Shown: in pieces, positions 9,461 to 18,742 of the stretch
Position numbering within the stretch: position 1 is the first letter of the stretch
Layout: every line of letters begins with the position of its first letter
Assembly (NCBI GenBank): GCA_034440235.1
Contig: JAWXBR010000011.1
Span: forward strand, 1-64,000
Direction of reading: 5' to 3'
Source: JAWXBR01 sp034440235
Lineage (GTDB): Bacteria; Bacteroidota; Ignavibacteria; Kapaibacteriales; Kapaibacteriaceae
Length of the DNA stretch: 64,000 bases
The notes under the pieces: model-generated
Told to the model about the DNA's origin: nothing
Seen by the model: only the letters and a program-made list of their open reading frames with translations
The model's database searches: none
Program-made: the position numbers and the translations under genes

Positions 9461-9525
9461 GCCCGCGGCATTCACCAGAACCGAATAGATTCGGAACTTC
9501 GTTGGGTGCTGCGGGCTTATTTTTG
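9461..9525 (+). terminator. Intrinsic terminator
   Basis: GCCCGCGGCA at 9461-9470 pairs (one G-U) with TGCTGCGGGC ending at 9516, extended by CACC/GGGTG, with an inner CCGAATAGATTCGG hairpin at 9481-9494. It is followed by TTATTTTT. It closes the NTPase-TPR operon just before the sugar-nucleotide gene. Confidence 0.9.
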
Positions 9526-9530
9526 CCGTG

Positions 9531-12026
9531 ATGCGTAAAGCGGTCATAATGGCGGGTGGATTCGGTACGCGGCTAAGGCCGCTAACGATGTCTATACCCA
9601 AACCAATGGTGTCTCTGGCCAACCGGCCAATGATGCGCCATATCGTCGAACTGCTAAAGCAGCACGGCATCCACGAAATCGTAAGTCTTCTGTACTTCCA
9701 ACCCGAATACATTACATCGTATTTCGGTGATGGGTCTGCGGCAGGGGTCTCGATGGAATACATGACAGCCGAAGCCGATTACGGCACCGCCGGTAGTGTG
9801 AAGAATGGTGAACGCTTTCTCGATGAACGCTTCATTATTATTTCGGGCGACGTGCTTACCGATTTCGACATTAGTGCTGCAGTAAAATTTCATAAAGAGA
9901 AGGGTGCGATGGCAACCATCGTCCTTACGCGCGTAGCGCAGCCCCTTCAATTTGGAATCGTGATGACGGATGCGGATGGTCGCATTACTCGCTTCCTTGA
10001 AAAACCATCGTGGGGCGAAGTGTTCAGCGACACGATTAACACGGGCATCTACATTCTCGAACCCGAAGTGCTCGATCTTATTCCAGCGCAAACCGATTTT
10101 GATTTCAGCAAGGATCTGTTTCCGCTTATGCTGAAAAAGGAACTGCCGTTGTATGGTTATACGGCCGAAGGGTACTGGAAGGACATTGGTAACCTAAATG
10201 AGTATCAGTTGGCGAGTGCAGATGTGTTGGCTGGACGTGTTAAGGTCACGCTTGCAGGTGAGCGGTGCGATTCGTCGCAATGTGGCGAGAACCTAGACCT
10301 GGCGCCGACTGCGAGCCTGAACGGACTTGTTGTAATTGGCAATGATGTGAAGATCGGACCCTATGCGGTGTTAACCGATTGTATCATTGGCGACCGCTGT
10401 GTGATTGGTGCAAACGTGCGCATGAGCAATACAGTGCTGTGGGATGATGTGCACGTCGGAGACTTTAGCGAACTGACAAACGATGTTGTGTGTAACAGTG
10501 TGCGCATCGATAACAACGTGTCGATTGCAGACAACGTCTTCATTGCAGAAAGCTGCGTCATAGGCGAACACGCACGGTTGTTGTCCGGAATAAAACTCTG
10601 GCCACGCAAACATGTCGAGTCGCACGCAACACTTTCGCGCAGTCTTGTTCAAGAAGAACGCTGGGCTCGTGAGCTCTTCACCGACGCACGTATCACAGGT
10701 ATGTCGAACGTCGACATGAACCCCGAGTTCGGTGCACGTCTAGGTGCTGCGCTGGGAATGGCCCTCGGAACGAATTCGCAGTTCGTAGCAAGTCGTGATA
10801 CCGACGAGGTGTCTCGCATTATGAAGCGCTCGATTACCGCGGGTCTAATGAGCGTCGGCGTTAGCACGACCGATTTGCAGACAACAACCATTCCGTTAAC
10901 GCGCCAGGAACTGCGAACAGGAAAGTTCATCGCTGGGTTTCATGTGCGACGTTCGCCAAGACATGCGGATAAGACCGACATTATTCTGTTTGGTAAGGAC
11001 GGACGTGATCTGCCGCTGGCTACGACAAAATCCGTCGACCGCTTCTTCTTCGGCGAAGACGTTCGCAGGGTTCCGCATAACGATGTCGGACGTCTGAATT
11101 TCCCGGAACGCTCGATTGGCATGTATGTAGAACGCTTCCTGGCGTCGCTCGACACCGAGCTTATTGCAAAACGTCAGTTTAAACTGCTTGTCGACTACTC
11201 GTTTGGCCTTGCTGCCACTGTGTTCCCCCAGATTCTTGGCGAACTCAAGTGCAGTGTGCTGTCGATGAATAATTACGTCGACGTAACACACTTCGCCGAC
11301 CCGCTTGCAGACGCTCTTGGCGAATCGTCTACGATTATGCGGTCGTTGGGCTACGAAATCGGCATTAAAATCGATTCCGGAGCTGAAAAGATTGCACTTG
11401 TAGACGAACGTGGATTCTGGTATACAGGCTTGCGATTGTTAACCATAGTTACAAAGCTATTTCTCGACACACATCGTCACCTCGAGCCATACGCCATTGC
11501 GGTGCCCGTGCAGGCAACGCGCGAAATAGACGATATCGCAAAAGAATACAACGTCGAAGTCATCCGAATTCGCAACTCACACGGCTCGATGATGGAAGCC
11601 ACCAAGGACGAAAACATCCGCTTTGTAGGGGGCACAAGAGGGGGCTTCATATTTCCGGAGTTTTTTGTGGCGGCGGACGGACTCTACAGTGCGTGCAGGA
11701 TTCTGCAGATGCTTGCTGAGACCGGACATCACTTGTCTGTGCTGGACGCCACACTGCCGAAGAGACATCAGGTTACGAAAGAAGTTGAGTGTCCGTGGGA
11801 ATCAAAGGGCACGGTTATGCGCCGTGCAATGGAGTACTCCGATGGGCGAACACGTCAGCTCATCGACGGCGTAAAGGTTATCGACGGATCGTTATCGGTT
11901 CTTCTCGTTCCCGACAGGGAACACCCCCTGTTTAATGTCACTGCAGAAGCAGACACCGAAGCGCATGCAATTGAAGCGTGCGATCGTTATGCTTCACTCG
12001 TTGCGTCCTGGCGCGACGGTAACTAG
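9531..12026 (+). CDS. Mannose-1-phosphate guanylyltransferase / degenerate phosphomannomutase fusion
   Basis: 831 aa. Residues about 1-235 are a nucleotidyltransferase (MRKAVIMAGGFGTRLRPLT signature, FIIISGDVLTDFDI, FLEKPSWGEVFSDTINTGIYI); about 250-375 form left-handed beta-helix hexapeptide repeats (VIGNDVKIGPYAVLTDCIIGD). The rest resembles the alpha-D-phosphohexomutase fold, but the hallmark loops are altered: no TASHNP phosphoserine loop (AGFHVRRSPRHADK instead), no DGDxDR metal loop (DSGAEKIALVDERG), and GGTRGGFIF where GEXSGH is expected. Fusions of this layout are known in several phyla and supply GDP-mannose-type sugars for glycans. The guanylyl assignment is by family. GTG 9528 is an alternative start; the PTS IIA gene follows 8 bp after the stop. 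Confidence 0.85.
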   Translation: MRKAVIMAGGFGTRLRPLTMSIPKPMVSLANRPMMRHIVELLKQHGIHEIVSLLYFQPEYITSYFGDGSAAGVSMEYMTAEADYGTAGSVKNGERFLDERFIIISGDVLTDFDISAAVKFHKEKGAMATIVLTRVAQPLQFGIVMTDADGRITRFLEKPSWGEVFSDTINTGIYILEPEVLDLIPAQTDFDFSKDLFPLMLKKELPLYGYTAEGYWKDIGNLNEYQLASADVLAGRVKVTLAGERCDSSQCGENLDLAPTASLNGLVVIGNDVKIGPYAVLTDCIIGDRCVIGANVRMSNTVLWDDVHVGDFSELTNDVVCNSVRIDNNVSIADNVFIAESCVIGEHARLLSGIKLWPRKHVESHATLSRSLVQEERWARELFTDARITGMSNVDMNPEFGARLGAALGMALGTNSQFVASRDTDEVSRIMKRSITAGLMSVGVSTTDLQTTTIPLTRQELRTGKFIAGFHVRRSPRHADKTDIILFGKDGRDLPLATTKSVDRFFFGEDVRRVPHNDVGRLNFPERSIGMYVERFLASLDTELIAKRQFKLLVDYSFGLAATVFPQILGELKCSVLSMNNYVDVTHFADPLADALGESSTIMRSLGYEIGIKIDSGAEKIALVDERGFWYTGLRLLTIVTKLFLDTHRHLEPYAIAVPVQATREIDDIAKEYNVEVIRIRNSHGSMMEATKDENIRFVGGTRGGFIFPEFFVAADGLYSACRILQMLAETGHHLSVLDATLPKRHQVTKEVECPWESKGTVMRRAMEYSDGRTRQLIDGVKVIDGSLSVLLVPDREHPLFNVTAEADTEAHAIEACDRYASLVASWRDGN

Positions 12027-12034
12027 GAAATTTT

Positions 12035-12505
12035 ATGGATTTAAGACTAAGCGACATCCTCGACCCCGCCTGCATAAGGCTAGGTATGGAAGCAAACGAT
12101 AAAACCCAAGCGTTGTCGGCACTTGTTGATGTGCTTGCGAATTCGGAACGCGTGCGCGACCTAACAGAAGTGCGACGCGTGATACTCGAACGTGAGAAGC
12201 TAATGTCGACGGGCATTGGCTTGGGCATAGCCCTGCCACATGGAAAAACGAACGGCGTCGATTCATCGGTCGCTGCACTTGCTACGTTAAAATCTCCTAT
12301 AGACTTCGACTCGATCGATGACAAGCCGGTGTCGATTATTCTGATGCTCGTTGGCACTGAAGGCAACGTTGGTATGCACTTGCGCTTGCTAAGTCGCATC
12401 TCGCGCATGATAGGCTCAGATGCATTCCGTACGTCATTGGCGAACGCAACTACAGCAGAAGCAGTCATGGAATTATTCGTGGCGCAAGAAGAGGAACGCG
12501 CATGA
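12035..12505 (+). CDS. PTS IIA-type (PtsN-like) phosphocarrier domain protein
   Basis: 156 aa, one EIIA fructose/Ntr-type domain. The phosphorylatable histidine is in GIGLGIALPHGKT, preceded by the family's REKLMSTGIG segment. C-terminal LIGSDAFRTSLANATTAEAVMEL is also typical. No HPr, EI or membrane component is near, so a regulatory EIIA-Ntr-like role is more likely than sugar import. It lies between the sugar-nucleotide fusion and hisS, overlapping hisS by 4 bp (ATGA), implying translational coupling. Confidence 0.9.
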   Translation: MDLRLSDILDPACIRLGMEANDKTQALSALVDVLANSERVRDLTEVRRVILEREKLMSTGIGLGIALPHGKTNGVDSSVAALATLKSPIDFDSIDDKPVSIILMLVGTEGNVGMHLRLLSRISRMIGSDAFRTSLANATTAEAVMELFVAQEEERA

Positions 12506-13755
12506 TTCAGACGGTCCGCGGAATGCGCGACATGTACGGTGCCGAACTTGCCGACTGGCATCGTGCAGAAGAAGTCTTTCGCACGGTGTCTGCAGAATTT
12601 GGATACGAAGAGTTTCGCACTCCCATTCTCGAACACACAGAGTTGTTCAAACGAGGTGTGGGCGAGAACACCGACATCGTTGGCAAAGAGATGTATTCAT
12701 TCGAAGATCGCAGTGGTGACAACCTCACGCTACGTCCGGAGATGACTGCACCTATCGTACGTGCCGCCATTGAGCACACACTGCTGCGTCACTCGCCTGT
12801 AACGCGCATCTGGTACGCCGGGCCACTCTTCAGACACGAACGTCCGCAGAAGGGCCGCTACCGTCAGTTCCATCAGTACGGAGCCGAATGCTTGGGAAGT
12901 CCGAACCCCGAAAGCGACGCCGAAATCATTCTTCTCGCAAACGAAATTCTTCGGCGTGTAGGTGTGCAACGTTATTCGCTTGAATTGAATACCCTCGGCG
13001 CACCAGATACACGCACTACTTATCGCGCCGCATTGGTAGAGTACCTAACGGAACACGAATCAGAACTGTCTGCCGATAGTGTGCGCAGGCTTGCAACAAA
13101 TCCGCTGCGTGTACTCGACTCGAAGGAGGCCGCAGACCGCCCGATAGTCGATGCCGCTCCAAGCCTTTCCGATTATCACGACGAGGCAAGCCGTACACAC
13201 TTCGATGGTGTGCGTGCAATCCTCGATGCAGCAGGCGTTCCATACACCGTGAACGCACACATGGTACGCGGACTCGATTACTACAGCCACACCGTATTCG
13301 AATTCACCACCGATGCACTTGGTTCGCAGAATGCCATCTGCGGCGGTGGACGCTACGATCCACTCTTTGCACTCATTGGTGGCACCGATGCTCCTGCGGT
13401 TGGCTTTAGCATTGGCATCGACAGAGTAATGCTGCTACTCGAAGCCGAACGCGCAGCACCCGTGTTGGGTCCATCGCCCGACATCTACCTCTGCGCCATC
13501 GGCGACGCCGCACGTCTGCCTGTACAACTGCTCGCTATGCGTCTTCGGCGAAGGGGCTTCTCAGCGGTGACCGATCTGCTGCGTCGGTCTATGAAGGGGC
13601 AGATGAAGGATGCAGACAGACTGCGTGCTACATTCACGGCAAGCATCGGTGATGACGAGCTCGCTTCTAGCACGGTGGTTCTAAAAAACATGCAGACGGG
13701 CGAACAAAAAACCATCCCGCAAACCGATCTCGAACAAGCACTCACGTCGGCATAA
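12502..13755 (+). CDS. hisS: Histidyl-tRNA synthetase
   Basis: 417 aa class II synthetase. N-terminal IQTVRGMRDMYGAELADW, motif 1 region EFRTPILEHTELFKR, motif 2 GPLFRHERPQKGRYRQFHQYGAECLG, the histidine-A loop RGLDYYSHTVFEF and motif 3 AVGFSIGIDRVMLLLE are all clear, followed by the anticodon-binding domain. It charges tRNA-His in the cytoplasm. Start ATG overlaps the stop of the PTS IIA gene (ATGA). Length is normal for bacterial HisRS. Confidence 0.97.
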   Translation: MIQTVRGMRDMYGAELADWHRAEEVFRTVSAEFGYEEFRTPILEHTELFKRGVGENTDIVGKEMYSFEDRSGDNLTLRPEMTAPIVRAAIEHTLLRHSPVTRIWYAGPLFRHERPQKGRYRQFHQYGAECLGSPNPESDAEIILLANEILRRVGVQRYSLELNTLGAPDTRTTYRAALVEYLTEHESELSADSVRRLATNPLRVLDSKEAADRPIVDAAPSLSDYHDEASRTHFDGVRAILDAAGVPYTVNAHMVRGLDYYSHTVFEFTTDALGSQNAICGGGRYDPLFALIGGTDAPAVGFSIGIDRVMLLLEAERAAPVLGPSPDIYLCAIGDAARLPVQLLAMRLRRRGFSAVTDLLRRSMKGQMKDADRLRATFTASIGDDELASSTVVLKNMQTGEQKTIPQTDLEQALTSA

Positions 13756-13789
13756 TGCTGACACCTACAACAGGAGATCGGGTTTTCGA

Positions 13790-15028
13790 ATGAAGCAACC
13801 ACGTACACGCAGCGATCGCGTTCGCATCTGGCGGGCTAGCGTTACCAAGTGGCAGCTTAAGGTTTTCCTGATTATTTCGGGCCTTGTGATTATGGCCCTC
13901 GTGTTGTTTTATACAAAAACCATTGTTGATGAACTTGTTGCGAACGAACGACGAACCGTAGAGCTGTATTCAAATTTGTTGTTGCGAGGGTATTCGTCGA
14001 CCGCAACAGATGAAGACTTGTTGTTCTATCTCGACTTGACAACAAACTCGATCTACTTTCCGGTGCTTATCACCGACAAGAACGAACAGCCCATTTTCCC
14101 ATATCAGCAGTTCATGCGGAATATGGAATTCGACTCAACACAGCCTATACCTAAGCAGAAGGCTTATCTGGTTGCCTATATCGAAGAGATGAAGAGCGAG
14201 TATCAGCCGTATGAAATCAAGGGTCCAAACGGTAAGGTCATTCAGAAAATCTTCTACACCAACTCGGCAATTGTACGGCAACTACGGTACATGCCGTATA
14301 TAGAAATTCTTATAGTAACGGCGTTTATATTGATTGGCTACGTGTCATTCAGCACAATCAGGCGTAACGAAGAATCGAATATCTGGGTTGGGATGGCCAA
14401 GGAGGCTGCACATCAGCTGGGCACGCCCCTTTCCTCGCTCCTTGCCTGGCTCGAACTACTAAGAATCAACAAAACCGACGCTGAGTCAGTTGAGCGTACC
14501 GCCGATGAGATGCACCGCGATGTAGAGCGGCTGAACATTATTGCCACACGCTTTTCGAAGATCGGGTCGCAGCCCAAACTTGCACCAGCGAGTGTTGGTG
14601 AAGTCGTCGAACGTGTGTGTGCGTACTTCGAAACGCGGTTGCCGCATCTCGGACGTCGTGTGATCATCCATAGAGATTTCGATAGATCGATTACTGCCGA
14701 CCTAAGTCAGGACCTCTTCGAATGGGTAATTGAAAACCTTATCAAGAATGCAGTCGAGTCGATAGACCGCCACGACGGTAGAATCGACATTGCTTTAAAA
14801 CGCAAGCCGCGCGGTGGGGCGATATTGACAGTTACCGACAACGGTAAGGGAATGTCGACACAGGTTCGTTCGAGAGTATTCGAGCCCGGGTATTCGACAA
14901 AAAAACGGGGATGGGGTCTTGGTCTTTCGCTTTCGCGTAGAATTGTCGAAGATTATCACGGTGGACGTATCACGGTGCGAGAAACAGTGCCGGGGGTTGG
15001 CACTACATTCGCCATTGAACTGCCATGA
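13790..15028 (+). CDS. Membrane sensor histidine kinase
   Basis: 412 aa. Two transmembrane helices (VFLIISGLVIMALVLFYTK near residue 30 and IEILIVTAFILIGYVSF near 175) bracket a periplasmic sensor domain of about 120 residues. The phosphoacceptor histidine is in AKEAAHQLGTPLSSLLAWLE, and the ATPase domain has the N box (ENLIKNAVES), G1 (VTDNGKGMS) and G2 (KKRGWGLGLSLSRRIV). No response regulator is adjacent, so it is an orphan kinase. The membrane-spanning layout and the neighbouring rodA suggest envelope sensing, an inference only. Confidence 0.92.
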   Translation: MKQPRTRSDRVRIWRASVTKWQLKVFLIISGLVIMALVLFYTKTIVDELVANERRTVELYSNLLLRGYSSTATDEDLLFYLDLTTNSIYFPVLITDKNEQPIFPYQQFMRNMEFDSTQPIPKQKAYLVAYIEEMKSEYQPYEIKGPNGKVIQKIFYTNSAIVRQLRYMPYIEILIVTAFILIGYVSFSTIRRNEESNIWVGMAKEAAHQLGTPLSSLLAWLELLRINKTDAESVERTADEMHRDVERLNIIATRFSKIGSQPKLAPASVGEVVERVCAYFETRLPHLGRRVIIHRDFDRSITADLSQDLFEWVIENLIKNAVESIDRHDGRIDIALKRKPRGGAILTVTDNGKGMSTQVRSRVFEPGYSTKKRGWGLGLSLSRRIVEDYHGGRITVRETVPGVGTTFAIELP

Positions 15029-15058
15029 GTATGAGATTGCAACTAGTGCAAGACTTCT

Positions 15059-16183
15059 GTGAACATTAGACTACAGCGCGACCACATCGATTGGCTTATT
15101 CTGCTGCCCATTGCAGCCTTGCTACTGTTTAGCGTTGCATTTGTGTACAGCGCAAGTGCGTCGTTTGCAGCTGTGAAGTTTGGTTCTTCAGAACAACTGT
15201 TCTGGAATCATGCAATTCGCATCATCATTGGCATTGTGCTAATGATTGCGTTTGCACGCATCGACTATCACATCTGGGGCAACATCAGCACCACCATTGT
15301 GCTTATCGCCATTGGCTTCTTGCTGATGGTACTTGTAATGGGCACCGAAATAAAAGGTGCGTCGAGGTGGGTACGGCTCGGCCCCATCAACTTTCAGCCA
15401 TCAGAGCTGGCAAAGTTTGCTCTGGTGCTGCACACTGCGGCGTTACTGGCAGCTAACAAGATTTTTGTTCGAGAATGGCGGAAGAGCATTCTTCCGGTGC
15501 TTGCATGGACGTTGCCCATTTGCGCACTCATTGCACTGCAGCCAAACCTCTCGACAGCAAGCGTAATCTTCTTCATCGTTATGGTTATGCTGTTTATGGC
15601 CGATGCAGACAGCAAGCACCTTGGCTTGATTTTCGGCTTAGGAGCAATTGTTGGAGGCATTTACGCTGTAAGCGCTGAGTACCGACTGCGCAGACTTGTC
15701 TCGTACTTCGGTGGTCAAGGCGATGAAAATGTCTCGTACCAGCTCGACCAGGCGTTAATCGCATTCGGAAACGGTGGAATTACCGGACTGGGTCCGGGAC
15801 AAAGCCGGCAGCGCGACTGGTTCCTCCCCGAATCTTACGGCGACTTCATCTTCAGCATTGTGGGCGAGGAATACGGCTTTTTGGGCATAGTCCTCGTGTT
15901 AGGTGCCTTTGTGCTGATAATGTGGCGAGGCTACGGTGTCGCAAAGAAGGCACCCGACGCGTTCGGAAGACTTCTGGCGGGTGGAATAACCACAACATTG
16001 TGCATCTATGCGTTCGTAAACGCTGGTGTAACGTGTGGACTGCTGCCAACGACAGGGTTGCCGATGCCATTTTTGTCCTACGGCGGCTCGTCGGTTTTCT
16101 TCAGTGCCATTGCCGTTGGAGTTCTACTTAATGTGTCTTCTCAGGCGGGAGTTTACAAACGCCAGCAAACCATAGCACCCTAG
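15059..16183 (+). CDS. rodA: Rod-shape-determining SEDS glycosyltransferase RodA
   Basis: 374 aa, multi-pass membrane protein of the FtsW/RodA/SpoVE family. Family marks: MGTEIKGASRWVRLGPINFQPSELAKF, LALQPNLSTASV, the periplasmic LDQALIAFGNGGITGLGPGQS with LPESYGDFIFSIVGEEYGF, and PTTGLPMPFLSYGGSS. RodA polymerises lipid II glycan strands during elongation, with a class B PBP partner that is not in this window. RodA is preferred over FtsW because of the short N-terminus and GTEIKGASRWV. GTG start at 15059. Confidence 0.9.
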   Translation: MNIRLQRDHIDWLILLPIAALLLFSVAFVYSASASFAAVKFGSSEQLFWNHAIRIIIGIVLMIAFARIDYHIWGNISTTIVLIAIGFLLMVLVMGTEIKGASRWVRLGPINFQPSELAKFALVLHTAALLAANKIFVREWRKSILPVLAWTLPICALIALQPNLSTASVIFFIVMVMLFMADADSKHLGLIFGLGAIVGGIYAVSAEYRLRRLVSYFGGQGDENVSYQLDQALIAFGNGGITGLGPGQSRQRDWFLPESYGDFIFSIVGEEYGFLGIVLVLGAFVLIMWRGYGVAKKAPDAFGRLLAGGITTTLCIYAFVNAGVTCGLLPTTGLPMPFLSYGGSSVFFSAIAVGVLLNVSSQAGVYKRQQTIAP

Positions 16184-16213
16184 TCTCTTTTTTTTTGGTA
16201 TTCTTGAGGCCAA

Positions 16214-16654
16214 ATGAAAGGCGCAATACAAAAGCTGTACTACTCTATCACCGAGGTGAGCAAGATTGTAGGTGAGGAGCAGCACGTGCTTCGATACTGG
16301 GAACGCGAGTTTGCCCAACTACGCCCGCAAAAAAATCGGGCTGGAAATAGGGTATACACGCAGCGCGATTTAGCAATGCTTCGTGTTATTCGCCGGCTTC
16401 TGCGAAGTGAACGTTACACGGTGGCTGGAGCAAAAGAATATTTGCGTCAGCATGGCTCACAGGAAGAATTGGAACAGGAATTTCTCGAAGACGAACAGCA
16501 GCAAGAAGTGATTTCGCAAGAAGAGCTTTCAAGTCAAGGGGCTGAGGTTGATGAGTCTGGTGATTTGCCGAGTAGACTTACTGAAGACGTTAAGGAAGTT
16601 GTTGGCGAACTTCGGTCCATCGCGGCCGAACTCAGGTCGCGTGCATCGACATAA
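16214..16654 (+). CDS. MerR-family transcriptional regulator
   Basis: 146 aa. The winged HTH (KLYYSITEVSKIVGEEQHVLRYWEREF.QLRPQKNRAGNRVYTQRDLAML) is a standard MerR DNA-binding domain with the NRVYTQRDL wing. The C-terminus is an acidic, glutamine-rich helix (EEELEQEFLEDEQQQEV) rather than a metal- or drug-binding domain, and there is no conserved cysteine. This short class is common in Bacteroidota. Target unknown. It is followed by the WD40 gene. Confidence 0.9.
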   Translation: MKGAIQKLYYSITEVSKIVGEEQHVLRYWEREFAQLRPQKNRAGNRVYTQRDLAMLRVIRRLLRSERYTVAGAKEYLRQHGSQEELEQEFLEDEQQQEVISQEELSSQGAEVDESGDLPSRLTEDVKEVVGELRSIAAELRSRAST

Positions 16655-16718
16655 CACTGAAATTTTCGAATAGATCTTGAATAGAAATGAATTATCGTTC
16701 AAACATGAGGTATCCCGC

Positions 16719-17723
16719 ATGATGCGTACTGTACGCTTGTGGACAGGCATCGCACTAATCGCCGTAATTGGTGTGTGTACTACGTCTGGCCAGCAACGCA
16801 ATTACACCATGAAGACCATGGGTAAACACGCCGACGAAGTATTGAGCGTGTTTGTAAACGATGCCAATACAATGGTTGCTACAAGCAGCCTTGATGAAAC
16901 GATCAAGTTGTGGAGCTTGCCTGATGGCAAGGAGCTTCGGACACTTACTGGTCACTCGGCGCAAGTGAATTCTATTTCGTTCTCCAATGACGACCGTCAG
17001 GTTGCCTCAGGCAGCAACGATCGCACTGTGAGAATCTGGGATGTTGAAAGTGGCACCGAAGTACGTGCACTTCGCGGACACACCGCAGAAGTGATTGGTG
17101 TGTACTTCAATCCATCGGACGAAGGTGGACTCATTGCTACAACGTCGTTCGACAAAACAGTAAAGCTGTGGGACTCGAAAATCGGCATCGAGCTGAAGAC
17201 CCTGCGTGGTCACACGATGCAGACGAATGCAGTTGCGTACTCATACGATGGCAAGTATCTGGCATCGTGCAGCGACGACCGTTCAATAAAAATCTGGTCG
17301 ACAGACCTGGGCAAAAAAGATCCACTGATGACATTGAACGGCCACACAGCTCCAGTGCTTTCGGTGTTGTATTCCTTTGACTCAAAGTTCCTTGCATCGT
17401 CCGATCAAGACGGTGTAATTAAAATCTGGTCGATGCCCGCAGGTGAACTTGTTCGAAGCATTAATGCACACACCGACCTCGTTCAGGATGTTGCGTTTGC
17501 AGAAGACAACACGCTTGTATCCGGAAGCCTCGACAAAATGGTAAAGATGTGGGACGTTGTTACCGGCAAAAACCTGATGACATTTAACGCTGGTGTAGAG
17601 ATCTGGTCGCTCGACCTTACAAGCACAGCGTCGACAATTGTTTTGGGTTGTGCTGACGGAACCGTTCGCATGCTAAAAGAAACTGCGTCGGAAGCTGGAC
17701 GCACAAACAACAAGGGACGATAA
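16719..17723 (+). CDS. Exported WD40-repeat beta-propeller protein
   Basis: 334 aa from ATG 16719, chosen because GAGG at 16706-16709 gives good spacing and the protein then begins with a signal peptide (TVRLWTGIALIAVIGVCTTS). Seven WD40 blades follow, most with GH...(W/V)D dipeptides: TLTGHSAQVNSISFS, ALRGHTAEVIGVYF, TLRGHTMQTNAVAYS, TLNGHTAPVLSVLYS and others with clear I/VKxW ends. A complete seven-blade propeller is predicted in the periplasm or on the surface, probably as a protein-interaction scaffold. It sits 2 bp before the OmpA-like gene. Confidence 0.88.
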   Translation: MMRTVRLWTGIALIAVIGVCTTSGQQRNYTMKTMGKHADEVLSVFVNDANTMVATSSLDETIKLWSLPDGKELRTLTGHSAQVNSISFSNDDRQVASGSNDRTVRIWDVESGTEVRALRGHTAEVIGVYFNPSDEGGLIATTSFDKTVKLWDSKIGIELKTLRGHTMQTNAVAYSYDGKYLASCSDDRSIKIWSTDLGKKDPLMTLNGHTAPVLSVLYSFDSKFLASSDQDGVIKIWSMPAGELVRSINAHTDLVQDVAFAEDNTLVSGSLDKMVKMWDVVTGKNLMTFNAGVEIWSLDLTSTASTIVLGCADGTVRMLKETASEAGRTNNKGR

Positions 17724-17725
17724 CT

Positions 17726-18439
17726 ATGAAGCACATCATTAAAACCTCTGTTGTCTTGCTTTTTGTTCTTGCGGCTGCTGTGGCCACCTATGCACAGAGT
17801 GCAATTGGGACAGTAGTTACGCTCTCGGGCTACATACTTAACGGCAACACACTCTCGCCAGTCGAGTCGGGCTACAGCCTATATGATGCAACAGGCAAGA
17901 AGGTTGGCCAGAGCAATCGAAGCAATGCAAACGATGGCTATCTGGTTACCGGACTAAAGCCAGGCCAGACCTACACCATTAAGATCGAAGACCCACGCTA
18001 CTTCAAACAAGAGTTTAAAGTCGACATTCCTACGACAAGCAAGTACGTCGAGATTTCGAAGGACTTCATTGCACGTCCGATGGAAAGCGGACGTAGCATC
18101 GTTGTTCAACCAATTCCGTTTGATTTGAAGAAGACAGATTTAAAAGATGGTACAGAAAGCGACATCAACGACATGGCGCGTATGCTCATCATGAATCCGA
18201 GCGTAAACATCGAAGTAGTCTGTTACCCCGACGAAGAAGTAGAAGGCACAACATCACGCATTAGCCTCGATCGTGGGAATGCACTTAAAGCAGCATTCGT
18301 AAAGTCTGGCGTCAGCGGCGAACGCATTTCAGTTCGTGCAGCTCCTTCCGTCGACCCAATTAACCCTCCCCCAATGCGTAAGGGCGCAAAGGGCAAGCGC
18401 TATGTAGGAACCGTCTATCTGGTTATTACAAAGGTCTAA
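17726..18439 (+). CDS. Exported protein with carboxypeptidase-regulatory-like and OmpA-like domains
   Basis: 237 aa. Signal peptide (MKHIIKTSVVLLFVLAAAVATYAQ). Residues about 25-110 resemble a CarboxypepD_reg/Ig-like domain (SGYSLYDATGKKVGQ, NDGYLVTGLKPGQTYTIKIEDP). Residues about 125-237 resemble an OmpA-like peptidoglycan-binding domain: FDLKKTDLKDGTESDINDMARMLIMNPSVNIEVV, then LDRGNALKAAFVKSGVSGERI. The usual Asp-Arg pair is only partly kept (DRGNALK). Probably a periplasmic cell-wall-anchored protein working with the WD40 protein 2 bp upstream. Confidence 0.8.
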   Translation: MKHIIKTSVVLLFVLAAAVATYAQSAIGTVVTLSGYILNGNTLSPVESGYSLYDATGKKVGQSNRSNANDGYLVTGLKPGQTYTIKIEDPRYFKQEFKVDIPTTSKYVEISKDFIARPMESGRSIVVQPIPFDLKKTDLKDGTESDINDMARMLIMNPSVNIEVVCYPDEEVEGTTSRISLDRGNALKAAFVKSGVSGERISVRAAPSVDPINPPPMRKGAKGKRYVGTVYLVITKV

Positions 18440-18551
18440 AGGCAGTCTAGATCCAGAAGTGAATGAATTTCACGTCGGCATCTGACCGATTTCGAACATT
18501 TTCGACGACTTTTTGGACATTTTCGGCGTTTTTTCATAGGAATCGAAGAAA

Positions 18552-18577
18552 AATGGGGCTTTTTAGCCCCATTTTTT
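18552..18577 (+). terminator. Intrinsic terminator
   Basis: AATGGGGCT and AGCCCCATT form a 9-bp stem with a short T-rich loop, followed by a T-run. It lies about 110 bp after the OmpA-like stop. The 18440-18551 stretch before it shows no gene. Confidence 0.9.
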
Positions 18578-18621
18578 GTTGGTGGAACCCCAAATCCTGT
18601 CCCCGTTCCACCTCCAAGGGT

Positions 18622-18629
18622 TATATTTG
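18622..18629 (+). promoter_or_regulatory. Bacteroidota-type -7 promoter box for tRNA-Cys/efp
   Basis: TATATTTG matches TAnnTTTG exactly and ends 10 bp before the mature 5' end of the tRNA, which is the right distance for a -7 element. I see no good -33 TTTG at 17-23 bp upstream. Confidence 0.55.
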
Positions 18630-18638
18630 CGGCCCTTC

Positions 18639-18709
18639 GGTCCCGTGGTAGAGTGGCTATACAGAGGTCTGCAAAACCTTTTACATCGGTTCAAATCCGG
18701 TCGGGACCT
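18639..18709 (+). tRNA. tRNA-Cys (GCA)
   Basis: Folds fully: acceptor GGTCCCG (18639-18645) with CGGGACC (18702-18708), anticodon stem GAGGT/ACCTT with loop CTGCAAA (anticodon GCA at 18671-18673), and T-arm ATCGG/CCGGT with loop TTCAAAT. The D-arm is a short 3-bp stem. CCA is not encoded. The gene lies directly upstream of efp and may share its promoter. Confidence 0.95.
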
Positions 18710-18742
18710 CTAAACTGATTTCGAATCTTAGTTCTGGAATGC

